DNA of 64,000 nt from Balneolaceae bacterium (GTDB lineage: Bacteria > Bacteroidota > Rhodothermia > Balneolales > Balneolaceae): positions 310,001-374,000 of the forward strand of contig JAXHMK010000010.1 of the NCBI GenBank assembly GCA_034521495.1, in the 5' to 3' direction. Positions 1 to 8,371 of this stretch are shown here, one piece after another; positions within the stretch are counted from its first letter, which is position 1, and the number at the start of each line of letters is the position of its first letter. The translations under genes and the position numbers were made by a program. The notes below the pieces were generated by a model that was not told where the DNA came from, made no database searches, and worked only from the letters and a program-made list of their open reading frames with translations.

Positions 1-253
1 GAACTTTATAGATCGATTCAACAACTTCATCCTCATGTTTTACAATAATTTCAACCTGGCCGTCTTTCACTTTAAAAAAGCTAAGTAAAGCTAAAGCAAA
101 CATCGAAAAGGAAGCTAATCTTATGTAGCCAACCCAAAGAACATTATCTATCATCTGATAAATTACGAACAGTACGACAGCGAGAATTAAACTTACCATT
201 GAAATGGTAGGCCAGTATTTAGAATACTTTTCTTTGATTACAAGCTTTTTCAT
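1..253 (-). CDS. Partial membrane protein, function unknown
   Basis: Reading leftward from an ATG at 253, the frame stays open to the window edge (84 codons), so the C-terminus is missing. The start MKKLVIKEKYSKYW is basic and is followed by two hydrophobic stretches of about 20 residues (roughly residues 15-35 and 40-60), which suggests a small two-helix inner membrane protein; after them comes a charged, probably cytoplasmic part. The ATG overlaps the stop codon of the upstream D-amino-acid enzyme gene as ATGA, so the two are probably translationally coupled. I do not recognise a family. Confidence 0.6.
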   Translation of the reverse strand, partial: MKKLVIKEKYSKYWPTISMVSLILAVVLFVIYQMIDNVLWVGYIRLASFSMFALALLSFFKVKDGQVEIIVKHEDEVVESIYKV

Positions 254-1323
254 GATAAAATTCGCTTTTGAATGCTTTTTCCTTCAATTGTGAAGTACTG
301 TCTATATAAATTCGCTGTTAAACAGGAGTGAATAGGGCACACCCATACCTTTTCAGACACTTCAGGAATTCCCTGTATCGTTCCGTGTTCTTGAGATATC
401 GCTGATATAAACAGATCTGTTTTAGATATATTAGAGTTTGGCGAATAATTAATGATCTGTCCGAAATTTTTCAGATTATTTGATTGAAGAAACTCCTTCG
501 AAAGATGAACTGCACCACCATGTAATATAGTTCGGCCTGCATCGGGAATTTTTTGTGCAATCGGCAGGATTGAATACAGAGCTACATCATCAAGTGTACA
601 ACTACCAATTTGAACTTGCATAAAATCATAAAAAACAAAGTTTCCCGGTGTCATTTCATCCAATTCACCCAGGCGCCCGGATGTGCTTGCTGATGGTGTA
701 TCTCCCATAGAAATTACGGCTTCAGGAAATTTAGATTTTAAATCACACAGGATATCTATAGTTGGATTGATTATTTTTTGGATCTCATTTTTTGATGTTG
801 CCGTATAAGTTCGTCCGTCATGAACGTAGAAACCATGAAAAACACTTAGTTCCTGTTTATCTGATTCATCAATTAACTGAGAAATTAAATCGACATCCTT
901 ATGTGAAATGCCGCTGCGCCCGGTTCCGGGGTCAATTTCAATGAAAAACTTAAAAGGTTTACTAAGCTCTTTATTCAAAAATTTTAAATCTTCAACCGAA
1001 TTGATAAATAAACGGAGTGATGCTTGATGTTCAATCTTTTTAAGAGCTTTCGTCTGTTGCCGAAAAAATGGAAATGCTATAGTGATGTCATCCCAACCAT
1101 CGTCAATAAAATAGTTTGCCATAGAAACAGATGAGACTGTAATACCGGACACACCGGCGTCCCGAAACCACCCACCGATTGTTTGGGATTGATGTGTTTT
1201 AAAATGAGGACGAAATACGCAATTTGCATGATCTGCCCGCTCAGCCATTCGCTTAATATTTCGTTTACACCGCTTGGAATCCAGAACAAGAAATGGCTGT
1301 TGTTGTCTACTAATAAAACTCAT
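250..1323 (-). CDS. D-threonine aldolase/D-serine dehydratase-like PLP enzyme
   Basis: This is a fold-type III (alanine racemase-like) PLP enzyme of the DSD1/D-threonine aldolase family, which cleaves or deaminates D-hydroxy amino acids. The expected PLP lysine is K42 in RPHFKTHQ, directly after the first beta strand. Near the C-terminus PIHSC carries H332 and C334, the metal-binding pair that distinguishes this family from alanine racemases. At 357 residues it has the normal length. It starts with ATG at 1323 and its stop overlaps the start of the truncated membrane protein. The exact substrate (D-threonine, D-serine or 3-hydroxyaspartate) cannot be read from the sequence. Confidence 0.85.
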   Translation of the reverse strand: MSFISRQQQPFLVLDSKRCKRNIKRMAERADHANCVFRPHFKTHQSQTIGGWFRDAGVSGITVSSVSMANYFIDDGWDDITIAFPFFRQQTKALKKIEHQASLRLFINSVEDLKFLNKELSKPFKFFIEIDPGTGRSGISHKDVDLISQLIDESDKQELSVFHGFYVHDGRTYTATSKNEIQKIINPTIDILCDLKSKFPEAVISMGDTPSASTSGRLGELDEMTPGNFVFYDFMQVQIGSCTLDDVALYSILPIAQKIPDAGRTILHGGAVHLSKEFLQSNNLKNFGQIINYSPNSNISKTDLFISAISQEHGTIQGIPEVSEKVWVCPIHSCLTANLYRQYFTIEGKSIQKRILS

Positions 1324-1416
1324 AGGTTATTTTTACATTTAAATTCAATCTCTAAAAATAGGAAATGCACACGAACGTTAAAGGTCTTATTTTGGACATT
1401 AAATTGAGGACTTTGT

Positions 1417-1848
1417 TTGCAAAAACCTGAAAAGAAAATAATTGGCCGAGTTGAAAAGATAGACTTGCCAAACCTGTCTCTTTTTAATCTTGATGCAAAA
1501 ATTGATACGGGCGCTTATACATCAAGCCTGCATTGCTACAAAATTGAACAATTTGTTAAGGATGGTCAGAACTGGGTAAAATTTAATGTCCTTGATCCGG
1601 ATCACCCCGAATATGAAGGGAAGCTTTATGAAAGTGCAGTTTATAAGGTTAAAAATGTAAAAAGCTCAAACGGGCAGATTGAAGAACGTGTAGTTATAAA
1701 ACAGAAAACCAGGTTTCAGAAGTACAACAGAACGATGGAACTCTCCCTTACAAACCGCTCCGAAATGAAGTATCCAGTACTGATAGGACGGAAGTTTTTG
1801 GCCGGAAGTTTTCTCGTCGATGTATCAAAAAAATATTTACTTAAATAG
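1417..1848 (+). CDS. RimB-like retropepsin-type protease (PF05618)
   Basis: This small protein (143 residues) matches the family annotated as ATP-dependent zinc protease, now regarded as a retropepsin-like aspartic peptidase. The signature is AKIDTGAYTSSLH with D30-T31-G32 as the candidate catalytic triad, and PVLIGRKFL near the C-terminus. In Pseudomonas the RimB protein of this family works with RimK on glutamate tails of ribosomal protein S6. Here the gene directly precedes rimK (9 bases between them), which supports the same role. The start is TTG at 1417, chosen because AGGA lies six bases upstream; no ATG occurs nearby. Confidence 0.8.
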   Translation: MQKPEKKIIGRVEKIDLPNLSLFNLDAKIDTGAYTSSLHCYKIEQFVKDGQNWVKFNVLDPDHPEYEGKLYESAVYKVKNVKSSNGQIEERVVIKQKTRFQKYNRTMELSLTNRSEMKYPVLIGRKFLAGSFLVDVSKKYLLK

Positions 1849-1857
1849 CTTAAATAT

Positions 1858-2793
1858 ATGCCAGACAAAGAATTAAATATTGTAATCTTATCAAGAAATC
1901 GAAACCTCTACTCAACAAAAAGGCTCATCGAGAGTATTGAAAACAAAGGTCATAAGCCTGTCGTTTTAGATCATTTGAAGTGTGATATTGTGATGGAACA
2001 GGATAAACCTTCTGTCTATTACAATGGAGAAAAAATTGATAATGTAGCAGCCGTTATACCACGAATTGGAGCTTCTGTTACCTTCTACGGAGCTGCAGTT
2101 GTACGGCAATTTGAGATGATGAATATACCCACCGTAGTAGAATCACAGGCTTTAGTTCGATCGCGAGATAAATTGAGAAGTCTCCAAATTCTTGCACGGT
2201 CGAATGTGGGGATGCCAAAGACGGTTTTTACCAATTACAGTAAAGAAGTAACAAAACTAATTGACAGTGTGGGTGGTGCACCATTGATTGTTAAGCTTCT
2301 TGAAGGTACGCAGGGATATGGAGTTGTTTTAGCCCCGACAAAAAAGGCGGCCGAATCAATTATTGAAGCATTTCATAGTATGAAGGCCCGGGTTATTGTC
2401 CAGGAGTTTATTTCTGAAGCTAAAGGAGCTGATATACGTGCTTTTGTGATTGACAATAAAGTAGTAGGTGCGATGAAACGGCAGGGAAAGGAGGGAGAAT
2501 TCCGTTCGAATCTACATCAGGGGGGAAGTGGAACTCTCATAAAATTGAAAAATAATGAACGTAAAGCTGCTCTTACAGCAGCTAAGGCGATGAATTTATC
2601 CATTGCAGGTGTTGACTTGCTGCAGTCTGAACGCGGACCGCTTGTATTGGAGGTGAACTCATCACCCGGACTTCAAGGGATTGAGAAAGCCACCGGAAAA
2701 GATATTGCGAATGAGGTCATTGAATACGTTGAGAAATTGATTGAGCGTTCTAATAATAACACAGGCCGAAGAAAGATTAAAAGCGATGCCTGA
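1858..2793 (+). CDS. rimK: RimK-type ATP-grasp glutamate ligase
   Basis: RimK adds glutamate residues to the C-terminus of ribosomal protein S6. The 311-residue protein shows an N-terminal RimK pre-ATP-grasp domain (to about residue 95, with [10 protein letters not shown]) followed by an ATP-grasp domain containing the nucleotide-binding stretch around [29 protein letters not shown] and the metal-binding end [14 protein letters not shown]. The length is close to E. coli RimK (300). It sits between the RimB-like protease and an aspartoacylase-like gene, overlapping the latter by eight bases, so the three form a coupled operon. RimK homologues can also make other glutamyl or N-acetylaspartylglutamate peptides, and the downstream deacylase leaves that option open. 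Confidence 0.88.
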   Translation: MPDKELNIVILSRNRNLYSTKRLIESIENKGHKPVVLDHLKCDIVMEQDKPSVYYNGEKIDNVAAVIPRIGASVTFYGAAVVRQFEMMNIPTVVESQALVRSRDKLRSLQILARSNVGMPKTVFTNYSKEVTKLIDSVGGAPLIVKLLEGTQGYGVVLAPTKKAAESIIEAFHSMKARVIVQEFISEAKGADIRAFVIDNKVVGAMKRQGKEGEFRSNLHQGGSGTLIKLKNNERKAALTAAKAMNLSIAGVDLLQSERGPLVLEVNSSPGLQGIEKATGKDIANEVIEYVEKLIERSNNNTGRRKIKSDA

Positions 2794-3745
2794 ATTGTTA
2801 GAAATAAATGGCGAAAAAATTGGGTTTGGTGAAGACAGACAACTCAATCTGCGAATTGCTCGCCTTCCTACCTATACAAATATCGATCTGCCTGTAAGAG
2901 TTATTCGATCTAAAGAACCGGGACCTGTTGTACTGCTAACTGGCGGCCTGCATGGCGATGAAATCAATGGCATTGAAATTGTGCGGCGTTTAGTTTCGAA
3001 TAATCTTCTAAAACTGGAAAAGGGTTCGATTGTGGCTATTCCGTTGATGAACGTTTACGGCTTTATACAGAATGTAAGAGGTGTACCCGACGGAAAAGAT
3101 ATCAATCGAAGTTTTCCGGGAAGTAAAAGTGGCTCATTAGCTAAATTGGTAGCTTATACTATCATGAAAAAGATAATTCCTATTATTGATGTTGGAATAG
3201 ATTTTCATACAGGTGGAAGCAGTCGTGCAAATTTGCCCCAAATTAGATGTATACTCAATAATGAAAAAAACCTGGAGTTAGCAACTGCTTTTGCACCGCC
3301 TGTAATTCTTCATTCAGGGTTGATTGATAAAACGTTCAGAAGAGCAGCCTATAAGAAGGAAAAGCACATTTTAGTCTATGAAACCGGAGAATCGCTGAGA
3401 TTTGATTCTAACGGGATACAAGAAGGAATTAATGGTACACTAAGGCTTTTAAAGCATTTAAACATGGTTCAGAAAGCTCCGGCCCCACATAATTCAGAAA
3501 TATTTGAGAAATCTGCCTGGATAAGAGCATCTTTTGCCGGTTTGTATCAAGCCAAAACAGAACTTGGAGACTGGGTATTAAAAGGTTCAACAGTTGGAAG
3601 CATTACTGATCCATTTGGAAATGAAAAGAAATCATTAAAAAGTAAATATGAAGGACGTGTTATTGGAATTAATAACTGTCCGGTTGTACACAAAGGAGAT
3701 GCAATTCTTCATATAGCAAAAAATAAATTAGATCCATACAAATAG
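2786..3745 (+). CDS. Succinylglutamate desuccinylase/aspartoacylase family protein
   Basis: This zinc amidohydrolase of the AstE/AspA family removes acyl groups from N-acyl amino acids. Counting from the ATG at 2786, the zinc motif [12 protein letters not shown] gives ligands H56 and E59, the third ligand is in GIDFHTGG, and [10 protein letters not shown] supplies the likely catalytic glutamate. A C-terminal beta domain follows (about residues 240-319). A longer reading starts at a TTG at 2741, but the ATG overlapping the rimK stop (ATGCCTGA) is the better start. Co-transcription with rimK and rimB suggests a substrate that is an acylated or glutamylated amino acid; this is inference. Confidence 0.85.
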   Translation: MPELLEINGEKIGFGEDRQLNLRIARLPTYTNIDLPVRVIRSKEPGPVVLLTGGLHGDEINGIEIVRRLVSNNLLKLEKGSIVAIPLMNVYGFIQNVRGVPDGKDINRSFPGSKSGSLAKLVAYTIMKKIIPIIDVGIDFHTGGSSRANLPQIRCILNNEKNLELATAFAPPVILHSGLIDKTFRRAAYKKEKHILVYETGESLRFDSNGIQEGINGTLRLLKHLNMVQKAPAPHNSEIFEKSAWIRASFAGLYQAKTELGDWVLKGSTVGSITDPFGNEKKSLKSKYEGRVIGINNCPVVHKGDAILHIAKNKLDPYK

Positions 3746-3746
3746 A

Positions 3747-4085
3747 ATGAGTTCAAATTTAATATTTCATGCAGTATCGAAACGTAAATGGAAACAGTTT
3801 AATAAAGGTGGCTATTACAATCCTGAAGGCACCAAACATGAAAATGGAATTGTATGTGTAAAAGCGGACCAACTCAGAAAATATATTAACGATAATTTTG
3901 AGGGCAGAAGACAAGTTTTGGTTTTAGTGATCGACAAGTCAAGAGTTATTTCGAAAATTTTGTCCGATACACAAGAAGATCAAATTAGAATTGAAGAGAA
4001 AATTAATATGGATGCTGTCCTTGATAAGATTCTTTTAAAACCGAATAAAGAGGGAATCTTTGATATTTCGGTAACTGAAGAGTAA
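3747..4085 (+). CDS. DUF952 family protein
   Basis: This 112-residue protein has the layout of DUF952: an N-terminal FHAVSKRKWKQF stretch, a glycine/tyrosine loop, a GIVCVKADQL segment with polar residues, a hydrophobic strand VLVLVIDKSRV and an MDAVLDKILLK end that resembles the usual 'N-x-x-A-V' terminus of the family. Family members are small soluble proteins of unknown activity. It starts one base after the stop of the aspartoacylase gene, so it is the last gene of the rimB-rimK operon. No link to glutamylation is known. Confidence 0.6.
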   Translation: MSSNLIFHAVSKRKWKQFNKGGYYNPEGTKHENGIVCVKADQLRKYINDNFEGRRQVLVLVIDKSRVISKILSDTQEDQIRIEEKINMDAVLDKILLKPNKEGIFDISVTEE

Positions 4086-4118
4086 CAATTACAGGGATTA
4101 CACTAATTTCAACCCCTG

Positions 4119-4154
4119 CTTACTTGTCGTATAATATATATTATGTAAAGTAAG
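4119..4154. terminator. Imperfect hairpin between converging genes
   Basis: The arms CTTACTT and AAGTAAG enclose an AT-rich palindrome (TATAATATATATTAT). It lies between two genes whose 3' ends face each other, where a bidirectional terminator is expected. No strong U-run follows, so the call rests on position and symmetry. Confidence 0.4.
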
Positions 4155-4203
4155 GATGTAAATACCATAAGATGAACAACAATTCTGTCAGTACTCTCCC
4201 CTG

Positions 4204-4662
4204 TTATTCTTCTAAGGCATGTTGGATAGCTTTAAAATCAGGCAGTAAATCTGAATTCTCTACTATTTCGGAATACTCTACGACTCCTTCTGAATTTATA
4301 ACAAAAGCAGCTCTTTTTGCTACCCCATTCATTCCAAAATAATCTTCATTTAGAACACCAAATTGTCTGGATACTTTTTTGTTAAAATCACTAACCAGTG
4401 GAAACGGTAAATTATTTGATCTTTTAAACTCTTTGAGAGTAAAAAAACTATCAACGCTTATCCCTAATATATTTGCATTCAATGAGTTATACAGCTTCAT
4501 ATTATCCCTGTAATGACACATTTCATCTGTGCAAACACTGCTAAAAGCCAATGGAAAAAATAATATTAATACTTTGCCGTCACTTATTTGGTCATATAAG
4601 CGAAGATCATTCCCACTCGTATCTTTCAATACAAAATCTTCTACTGTTTCACCTACGTTCAT
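4204..4662 (-). CDS. Peroxiredoxin (AhpC/TSA, BCP/AhpE-like)
   Basis: This thiol peroxidase reduces hydroperoxides. In a 152-residue thioredoxin fold the peroxidatic cysteine is C44 in FPLAFSSVCTDEMC, with P37, S41 and C44 matching the P-x3-T/S-x2-C rule. C49 sits five residues later, the spacing used as resolving cysteine in some BCP-type peroxiredoxins; the motif also resembles AhpE. There is no signal peptide, so it should act in the cytoplasm. It is the last gene of a leftward run that starts at nuoI; 11 bases separate it from the membrane protein gene before it. Confidence 0.88.
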   Translation of the reverse strand: MNVGETVEDFVLKDTSGNDLRLYDQISDGKVLILFFPLAFSSVCTDEMCHYRDNMKLYNSLNANILGISVDSFFTLKEFKRSNNLPFPLVSDFNKKVSRQFGVLNEDYFGMNGVAKRAAFVINSEGVVEYSEIVENSDLLPDFKAIQHALEE

Positions 4663-4673
4663 TCATTTAGTCG

Positions 4674-5267
4674 TTAAATGTTTTCATTTGATTTAATCAG
4701 ATCTGAAAATGAATATACAGAAGCAAGTACTCCGGAAGCATTGGTAAGTCCCCAGGCCCATTCAAATACGATATAATATTCTTGCAAGATCCAGTAAAAA
4801 GTAAACCCACCTGTTAGTAATAAAATTCCCACAATCGTTAATATTTTATTCTCTATTTCTGCACTATAACCTATTGATAATAATACGTATACAATAAGAC
4901 ATATAGCTTGCAGAGACATAAATATAATCTCACCGATAATTTGTGTATCTGCAACAATTAGCTGGGTAATTGGAATTAATAGTGGCAAATAAACCATATA
5001 GTTGGGATATCTAAAGATAATAGGCTTACGCTGCCGGATAAATTTCAAAAAAATCACTAACACAAATGATAATGAGAAAGATTGCAAGAAAAGCTGTACT
5101 ACTTTCTGAAATGGCACATTTACTGAGTGTATAATATCACCAATCAGCCAAATAGTTAATGAAGCAATACCTATGTAAATATAATCTTTTGATTCAGAAG
5201 AGTACTTTTTTAGAACAATTAGCAGGGCGACAATTACTGAAAGAATGGAGAATAATTGTGTCCACAA
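4674..5267 (-). CDS. Integral membrane protein, function unknown
   Basis: The 197-residue product is almost entirely hydrophobic, with about six or seven predicted helices (for example around residues 5-20, 30-50, 65-85, 95-115, 120-140 and 145-165) and few charged residues. A short amphipathic tail ends in FSDLIKSNENI. I do not recognise a family. The start at 5267 is TTG; AGGA seven bases upstream supports it, and no ATG is available nearby. It lies nine bases after the DinB-like gene. Confidence 0.6.
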   Translation of the reverse strand: MWTQLFSILSVIVALLIVLKKYSSESKDYIYIGIASLTIWLIGDIIHSVNVPFQKVVQLFLQSFSLSFVLVIFLKFIRQRKPIIFRYPNYMVYLPLLIPITQLIVADTQIIGEIIFMSLQAICLIVYVLLSIGYSAEIENKILTIVGILLLTGGFTFYWILQEYYIVFEWAWGLTNASGVLASVYSFSDLIKSNENI

Positions 5268-5276
5268 AATAATGTC

Positions 5277-5831
5277 CTAAGAAGATTTATTCTGAGAGGC
5301 TTTTTTATTAATCTCTCGCTGATGTTGTCGTTCATTTTGATAAATAAGCACCAAATCAGCAATCTCTTTTAAAATACTTCGCTCGTCTCGAACCATCTTA
5401 TTCGCAAGATCAAACAGAATAAGCGACTCTCCCCTATCTCCTTTAAGATTTCTCTCCCAGTCAATTAAAGGAATCCGTTTAAATACATTAATTACGGCCG
5501 CCCGGTGTTTTATAATTTTGCTTAAGGTTTTCTGGATGTTTATCTCATCCTCATCCGTCACTTCCTCAAACGTGTCTTTGTAATGCTCAAAATCTGAAAG
5601 TTTAATCATCCTGTTTTCAGAAAATACCCGCTCCGTGATAGGTCTGTAGTAATTTACCTGGGCATGATCAATCAGTTTAAGCATATTATAGATAGACATC
5701 CCGTCGGGTGGTGTTTCATCATATGGAACAGAATCAATTACATATTTGAGTGCCTCTGCTTCATCGAGAAGATATTCGGCATCGCTAATTAACTCATTGA
5801 ATTGTTCTTGAGTAATTTCCTGATTTGTCAT
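5277..5831 (-). CDS. Helical cytoplasmic protein, possibly DinB-like
   Basis: This 184-residue protein is charged and predicted to be helical, without membrane segments. A histidine in a DinB-like context (KLIDHAQVNYYRP, about residue 55) and a later H followed by an acidic helix (DERSILKEIADL) hint at the four-helix DinB/YfiT metalloenzyme fold, but the full three-histidine set is not clear. The gene follows nuoI by 17 bases and precedes the membrane protein by nine, so the run is likely one transcript. The call is tentative; it could be a lineage-specific protein. Confidence 0.5.
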   Translation of the reverse strand: MTNQEITQEQFNELISDAEYLLDEAEALKYVIDSVPYDETPPDGMSIYNMLKLIDHAQVNYYRPITERVFSENRMIKLSDFEHYKDTFEEVTDEDEINIQKTLSKIIKHRAAVINVFKRIPLIDWERNLKGDRGESLILFDLANKMVRDERSILKEIADLVLIYQNERQHQREINKKASQNKSS

Positions 5832-5848
5832 ATTTAAATTGATCTTAC

Positions 5849-6541
5849 TTAAACAGACCAGTTAGTAGATGCTTCAGAAGCATCGTTTTTCTTCTGTTGC
5901 TCAAGCAGATCAACAAGAGAAAGTCCTGTGTTCCAGTCTCGGTCTCTGTCTCTTACGGAATGAATGTTATTCTCTTCCTGAAAATCCCAAAATTGCCCAA
6001 ACTGGTTGTTCTTGTACTCTTTAAGGAAATCAAGCCGTTCCTTTAGATCTTCTTTAGGAACCATCAGTCGAGATTTATCATAAACTGCATCCTCTCTTGA
6101 TTCAAATACAATATCATAATCTTTACTCATTACAATAGCCTCTTCTGGGCAAACCTCTTCGCAATATCCACAATAGATACAACGAAGCATGTTAATTTCA
6201 AACTTCTCAGGATATCGTTCCTTAGGGTCGTCAGAGTTTTCACTCGCTTGCATGCTAATTGCCAACGGCGGGCATGCTCGTGCACAAAGACCGCAGGACA
6301 CACAGCGTTCCTGTCCATTATCTTCTACAAGAACTGGCCTTCCTCTGAAAATTGATGGCGGTTCCCACTTTTCATCAGGATAGTTAAGGGTAAACGTGGG
6401 AGCAAACATCTGTTTGAAAGAATACCATAATCCCCTTAAAATTTCAGGGATGTAAATCTTCTCAAGAAATGAGAGCTTACGTTCCCGCTGGTAATCTTCA
6501 TTTAGAGCATTAGCAACTGGTTGATCAAGATTCTTTTGCAT
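5849..6541 (-). CDS. nuoI: NADH-quinone oxidoreductase subunit I
   Basis: NuoI carries the two [4Fe-4S] clusters (N6a/N6b) that pass electrons through the peripheral arm of complex I. Both ligand sets are present: C80, C83, C86, C90 in [13 protein letters not shown] and C121, C124, C127, C131 in [13 protein letters not shown]. An N-terminal amphipathic region around [12 protein letters not shown] is typical of membrane docking. At 230 residues it is longer than the E. coli protein (180), with an acidic C-terminal extension containing RDRDRDW. No other nuo gene is next to it; der lies upstream and unknown genes downstream. Confidence 0.92.
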   Translation of the reverse strand: MQKNLDQPVANALNEDYQRERKLSFLEKIYIPEILRGLWYSFKQMFAPTFTLNYPDEKWEPPSIFRGRPVLVEDNGQERCVSCGLCARACPPLAISMQASENSDDPKERYPEKFEINMLRCIYCGYCEEVCPEEAIVMSKDYDIVFESREDAVYDKSRLMVPKEDLKERLDFLKEYKNNQFGQFWDFQEENNIHSVRDRDRDWNTGLSLVDLLEQQKKNDASEASTNWSV

Positions 6542-6635
6542 GCTATACCTTCATTAATAATGTGCTTGTGTTTATCAGTGTGGCAAAATAACTCTTTGGC
6601 AGTTTCTGTTCAAAGATAATTCTGCAACTTGAATA

Positions 6636-7943
6636 CTATTTTTGACGAAATACCATCGTTATCGGTACTCCCTGAAAGCCATAGTACTCACGCAGCTTGT
6701 TTTCCAAAAAACGTCTGTAATTAGGAGGAAGTTCCTGTGGGTTATTCATAAAAAACTTAAAAACAGGTGGATTGGACTTTACCTGTACTGCGTATTGAAT
6801 TTTTAGCTGCCGTCCTCTTTTTACCGGTAAAGGTCGTTCCTTCAATATTTTTTGGATGGAATCATTCAGCTCGGGTGTCGGTATTTTTTTCTTGCGCTGT
6901 TCGAGAACTTTCTTTGAGTAATCAAGTACTTTTTCAATGCGCAATCCAGTAAGAGCTGAAATTGATATTATAGGGATATAATCAAGTGTTCGCACCTTTC
7001 CATGAATGTATTCCTCAAACTCTTTTAAAAGATTTGAATTTTTCTCTGGAACGGTATCCCATTTATTCAGAACAATAATAATACCTTTATTAAAATTCTC
7101 GGCCTCTCTGAGAATTCGTTTGTCCTGTTCATCAAAACCCCTCATCGCGTCCAGCATCAAAACTACAATATCGGCATCCTTAATAGAGCGGTCGGTTCGA
7201 ACGGTGCTGTAAAACTCAATATTCTCTTTTACTTTTGCTTTTTTTCGAAGCCCGGCAGTATCCACAATAATGAATGTGTCGCCTTTGTACTCGAGTTTAC
7301 TGTTAATTGCATCACGCGTTGTGCCGGGAATCTCCGTTACAATACAGCGGTCACTTTTCAGGAGAGCATTCATTAAACTGCTTTTCCCTACATTGGGCCG
7401 GCCGACAAATGCAATTTTTGGGAGATTGCTCTCCTCTTCCTCATTTTCATCCGGCAGAAGTTCCGCAACTTTATCGAGTAAATCTCCTGTTCCGGTTCCA
7501 CTAATGGAGGAAACCGGGAAAAGTTCCTCAAATCCAAGTCCGTAAAACTCAACTGCTTCCATCCGTTTTTCCTCGTTGTCGCATTTATTTACAACCAGCA
7601 GAACAGGTTTATCTTGTTTTCTGAGAATTTCAGAAACGGCCTGATCTAAAGGATGAATGCCCATTTCTGTATCAACAATAAAAAGAATGACATCCGATTC
7701 CTCGATTGCCAGGTGAACTTGTTCACGAATTCCGGACGAGATGGCATCTGATTCATTTGGTAAATACCCTCCGGTATCAATTACCGAAAAGTTTTTTCCA
7801 TTCCAGAAACTTTCTCCATAGTGGCGATCTCGGGTTACACCATATTCATCGTGTACGATCGCTTTTCTCCTCCCGATAAGTCGATTGAAGAGCGTGGATT
7901 TCCCAACATTAGGACGGCCTACGATGGAAACCGTTGATGACAT
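6636..7943 (-). CDS. der: Ribosome biogenesis GTPase Der
   Basis: Der (EngA) is an essential GTPase for 50S subunit assembly and is recognised by its two consecutive GTPase domains. Both P-loops, GRPNVGKST (about residues 9-17) and GRPNVGKSS (about residue 180), are intact, as are the switch regions GVTRDR, DTGG, DTAG and the NKCD and NKWD specificity motifs. A C-terminal KH-like domain follows (RRFLENKLREYYGFQGVPI). I chose the ATG at 7943; a TTG 12 codons upstream (7979) would add a non-conserved leader. The resulting 435 residues is normal for the family. Confidence 0.93.
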   Translation of the reverse strand: MSSTVSIVGRPNVGKSTLFNRLIGRRKAIVHDEYGVTRDRHYGESFWNGKNFSVIDTGGYLPNESDAISSGIREQVHLAIEESDVILFIVDTEMGIHPLDQAVSEILRKQDKPVLLVVNKCDNEEKRMEAVEFYGLGFEELFPVSSISGTGTGDLLDKVAELLPDENEEEESNLPKIAFVGRPNVGKSSLMNALLKSDRCIVTEIPGTTRDAINSKLEYKGDTFIIVDTAGLRKKAKVKENIEFYSTVRTDRSIKDADIVVLMLDAMRGFDEQDKRILREAENFNKGIIIVLNKWDTVPEKNSNLLKEFEEYIHGKVRTLDYIPIISISALTGLRIEKVLDYSKKVLEQRKKKIPTPELNDSIQKILKERPLPVKRGRQLKIQYAVQVKSNPPVFKFFMNNPQELPPNYRRFLENKLREYYGFQGVPITMVFRQK

Positions 7944-8072
7944 ACGATAATTATTTGAAGATTCAACACTTCGCTTCAACGTAACATCGAAAATAGAATA
8001 TGTTACAGTTTTGCATTAAGTTTGAAGTGTATATTATTGAACCGAAAGTTAACAATTTTTTGAACAAAGCAT

Positions 8073-8306
8073 ATGCTTGAAAGCGTACATAATATTTTTG
8101 GTTTTGCGGGTACCCTGCTCTTCTCTTTTCTTGTTTTCATGTTCTTTGTATTCTGGATGGCCGGTGTTGCAGGAATCGTTCAGGCTGACAGAAAGCGATC
8201 CCGTCAAATCATCTTTTTTGGACTTGCCATTTTTGTACCTGTATACCCGGTTATTTGGCTCATTGCAGATATGATTCGTCAAAAGAGGCAGCTTCGGAAA
8301 TTATAA
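8073..8306 (+). CDS. Small two-helix membrane protein
   Basis: This 77-residue protein has two hydrophobic helices (about residues 8-35 and 46-66) joined by a basic loop ADRKRSRQ, and a basic C-terminus KRQLRKL, predicting both ends on the cytoplasmic side. It resembles the short phospholipase-D-nuclease-like (PLDc_N) membrane proteins in layout but I cannot assign it. It lies alone on the plus strand between two leftward genes, starting with ATG at 8073 and followed by a strong hairpin. Confidence 0.6.
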   Translation: MLESVHNIFGFAGTLLFSFLVFMFFVFWMAGVAGIVQADRKRSRQIIFFGLAIFVPVYPVIWLIADMIRQKRQLRKL

Positions 8307-8315
8307 ATGGGTTTC

Positions 8316-8347
8316 GTCAGTTGTTGATATTTTTAACAACAACTGAC
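8316..8347. terminator. Perfect 11-bp hairpin terminator
   Basis: GTCAGTTGTTG pairs with CAACAACTGAC across a ten-base AT-rich loop. It sits between the end of the small membrane protein gene and the end of the converging dehydrogenase gene, so it can terminate transcription from either side. Confidence 0.7.
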
Positions 8348-8371
8348 TCCTAAATTTTATAATTACAACTA

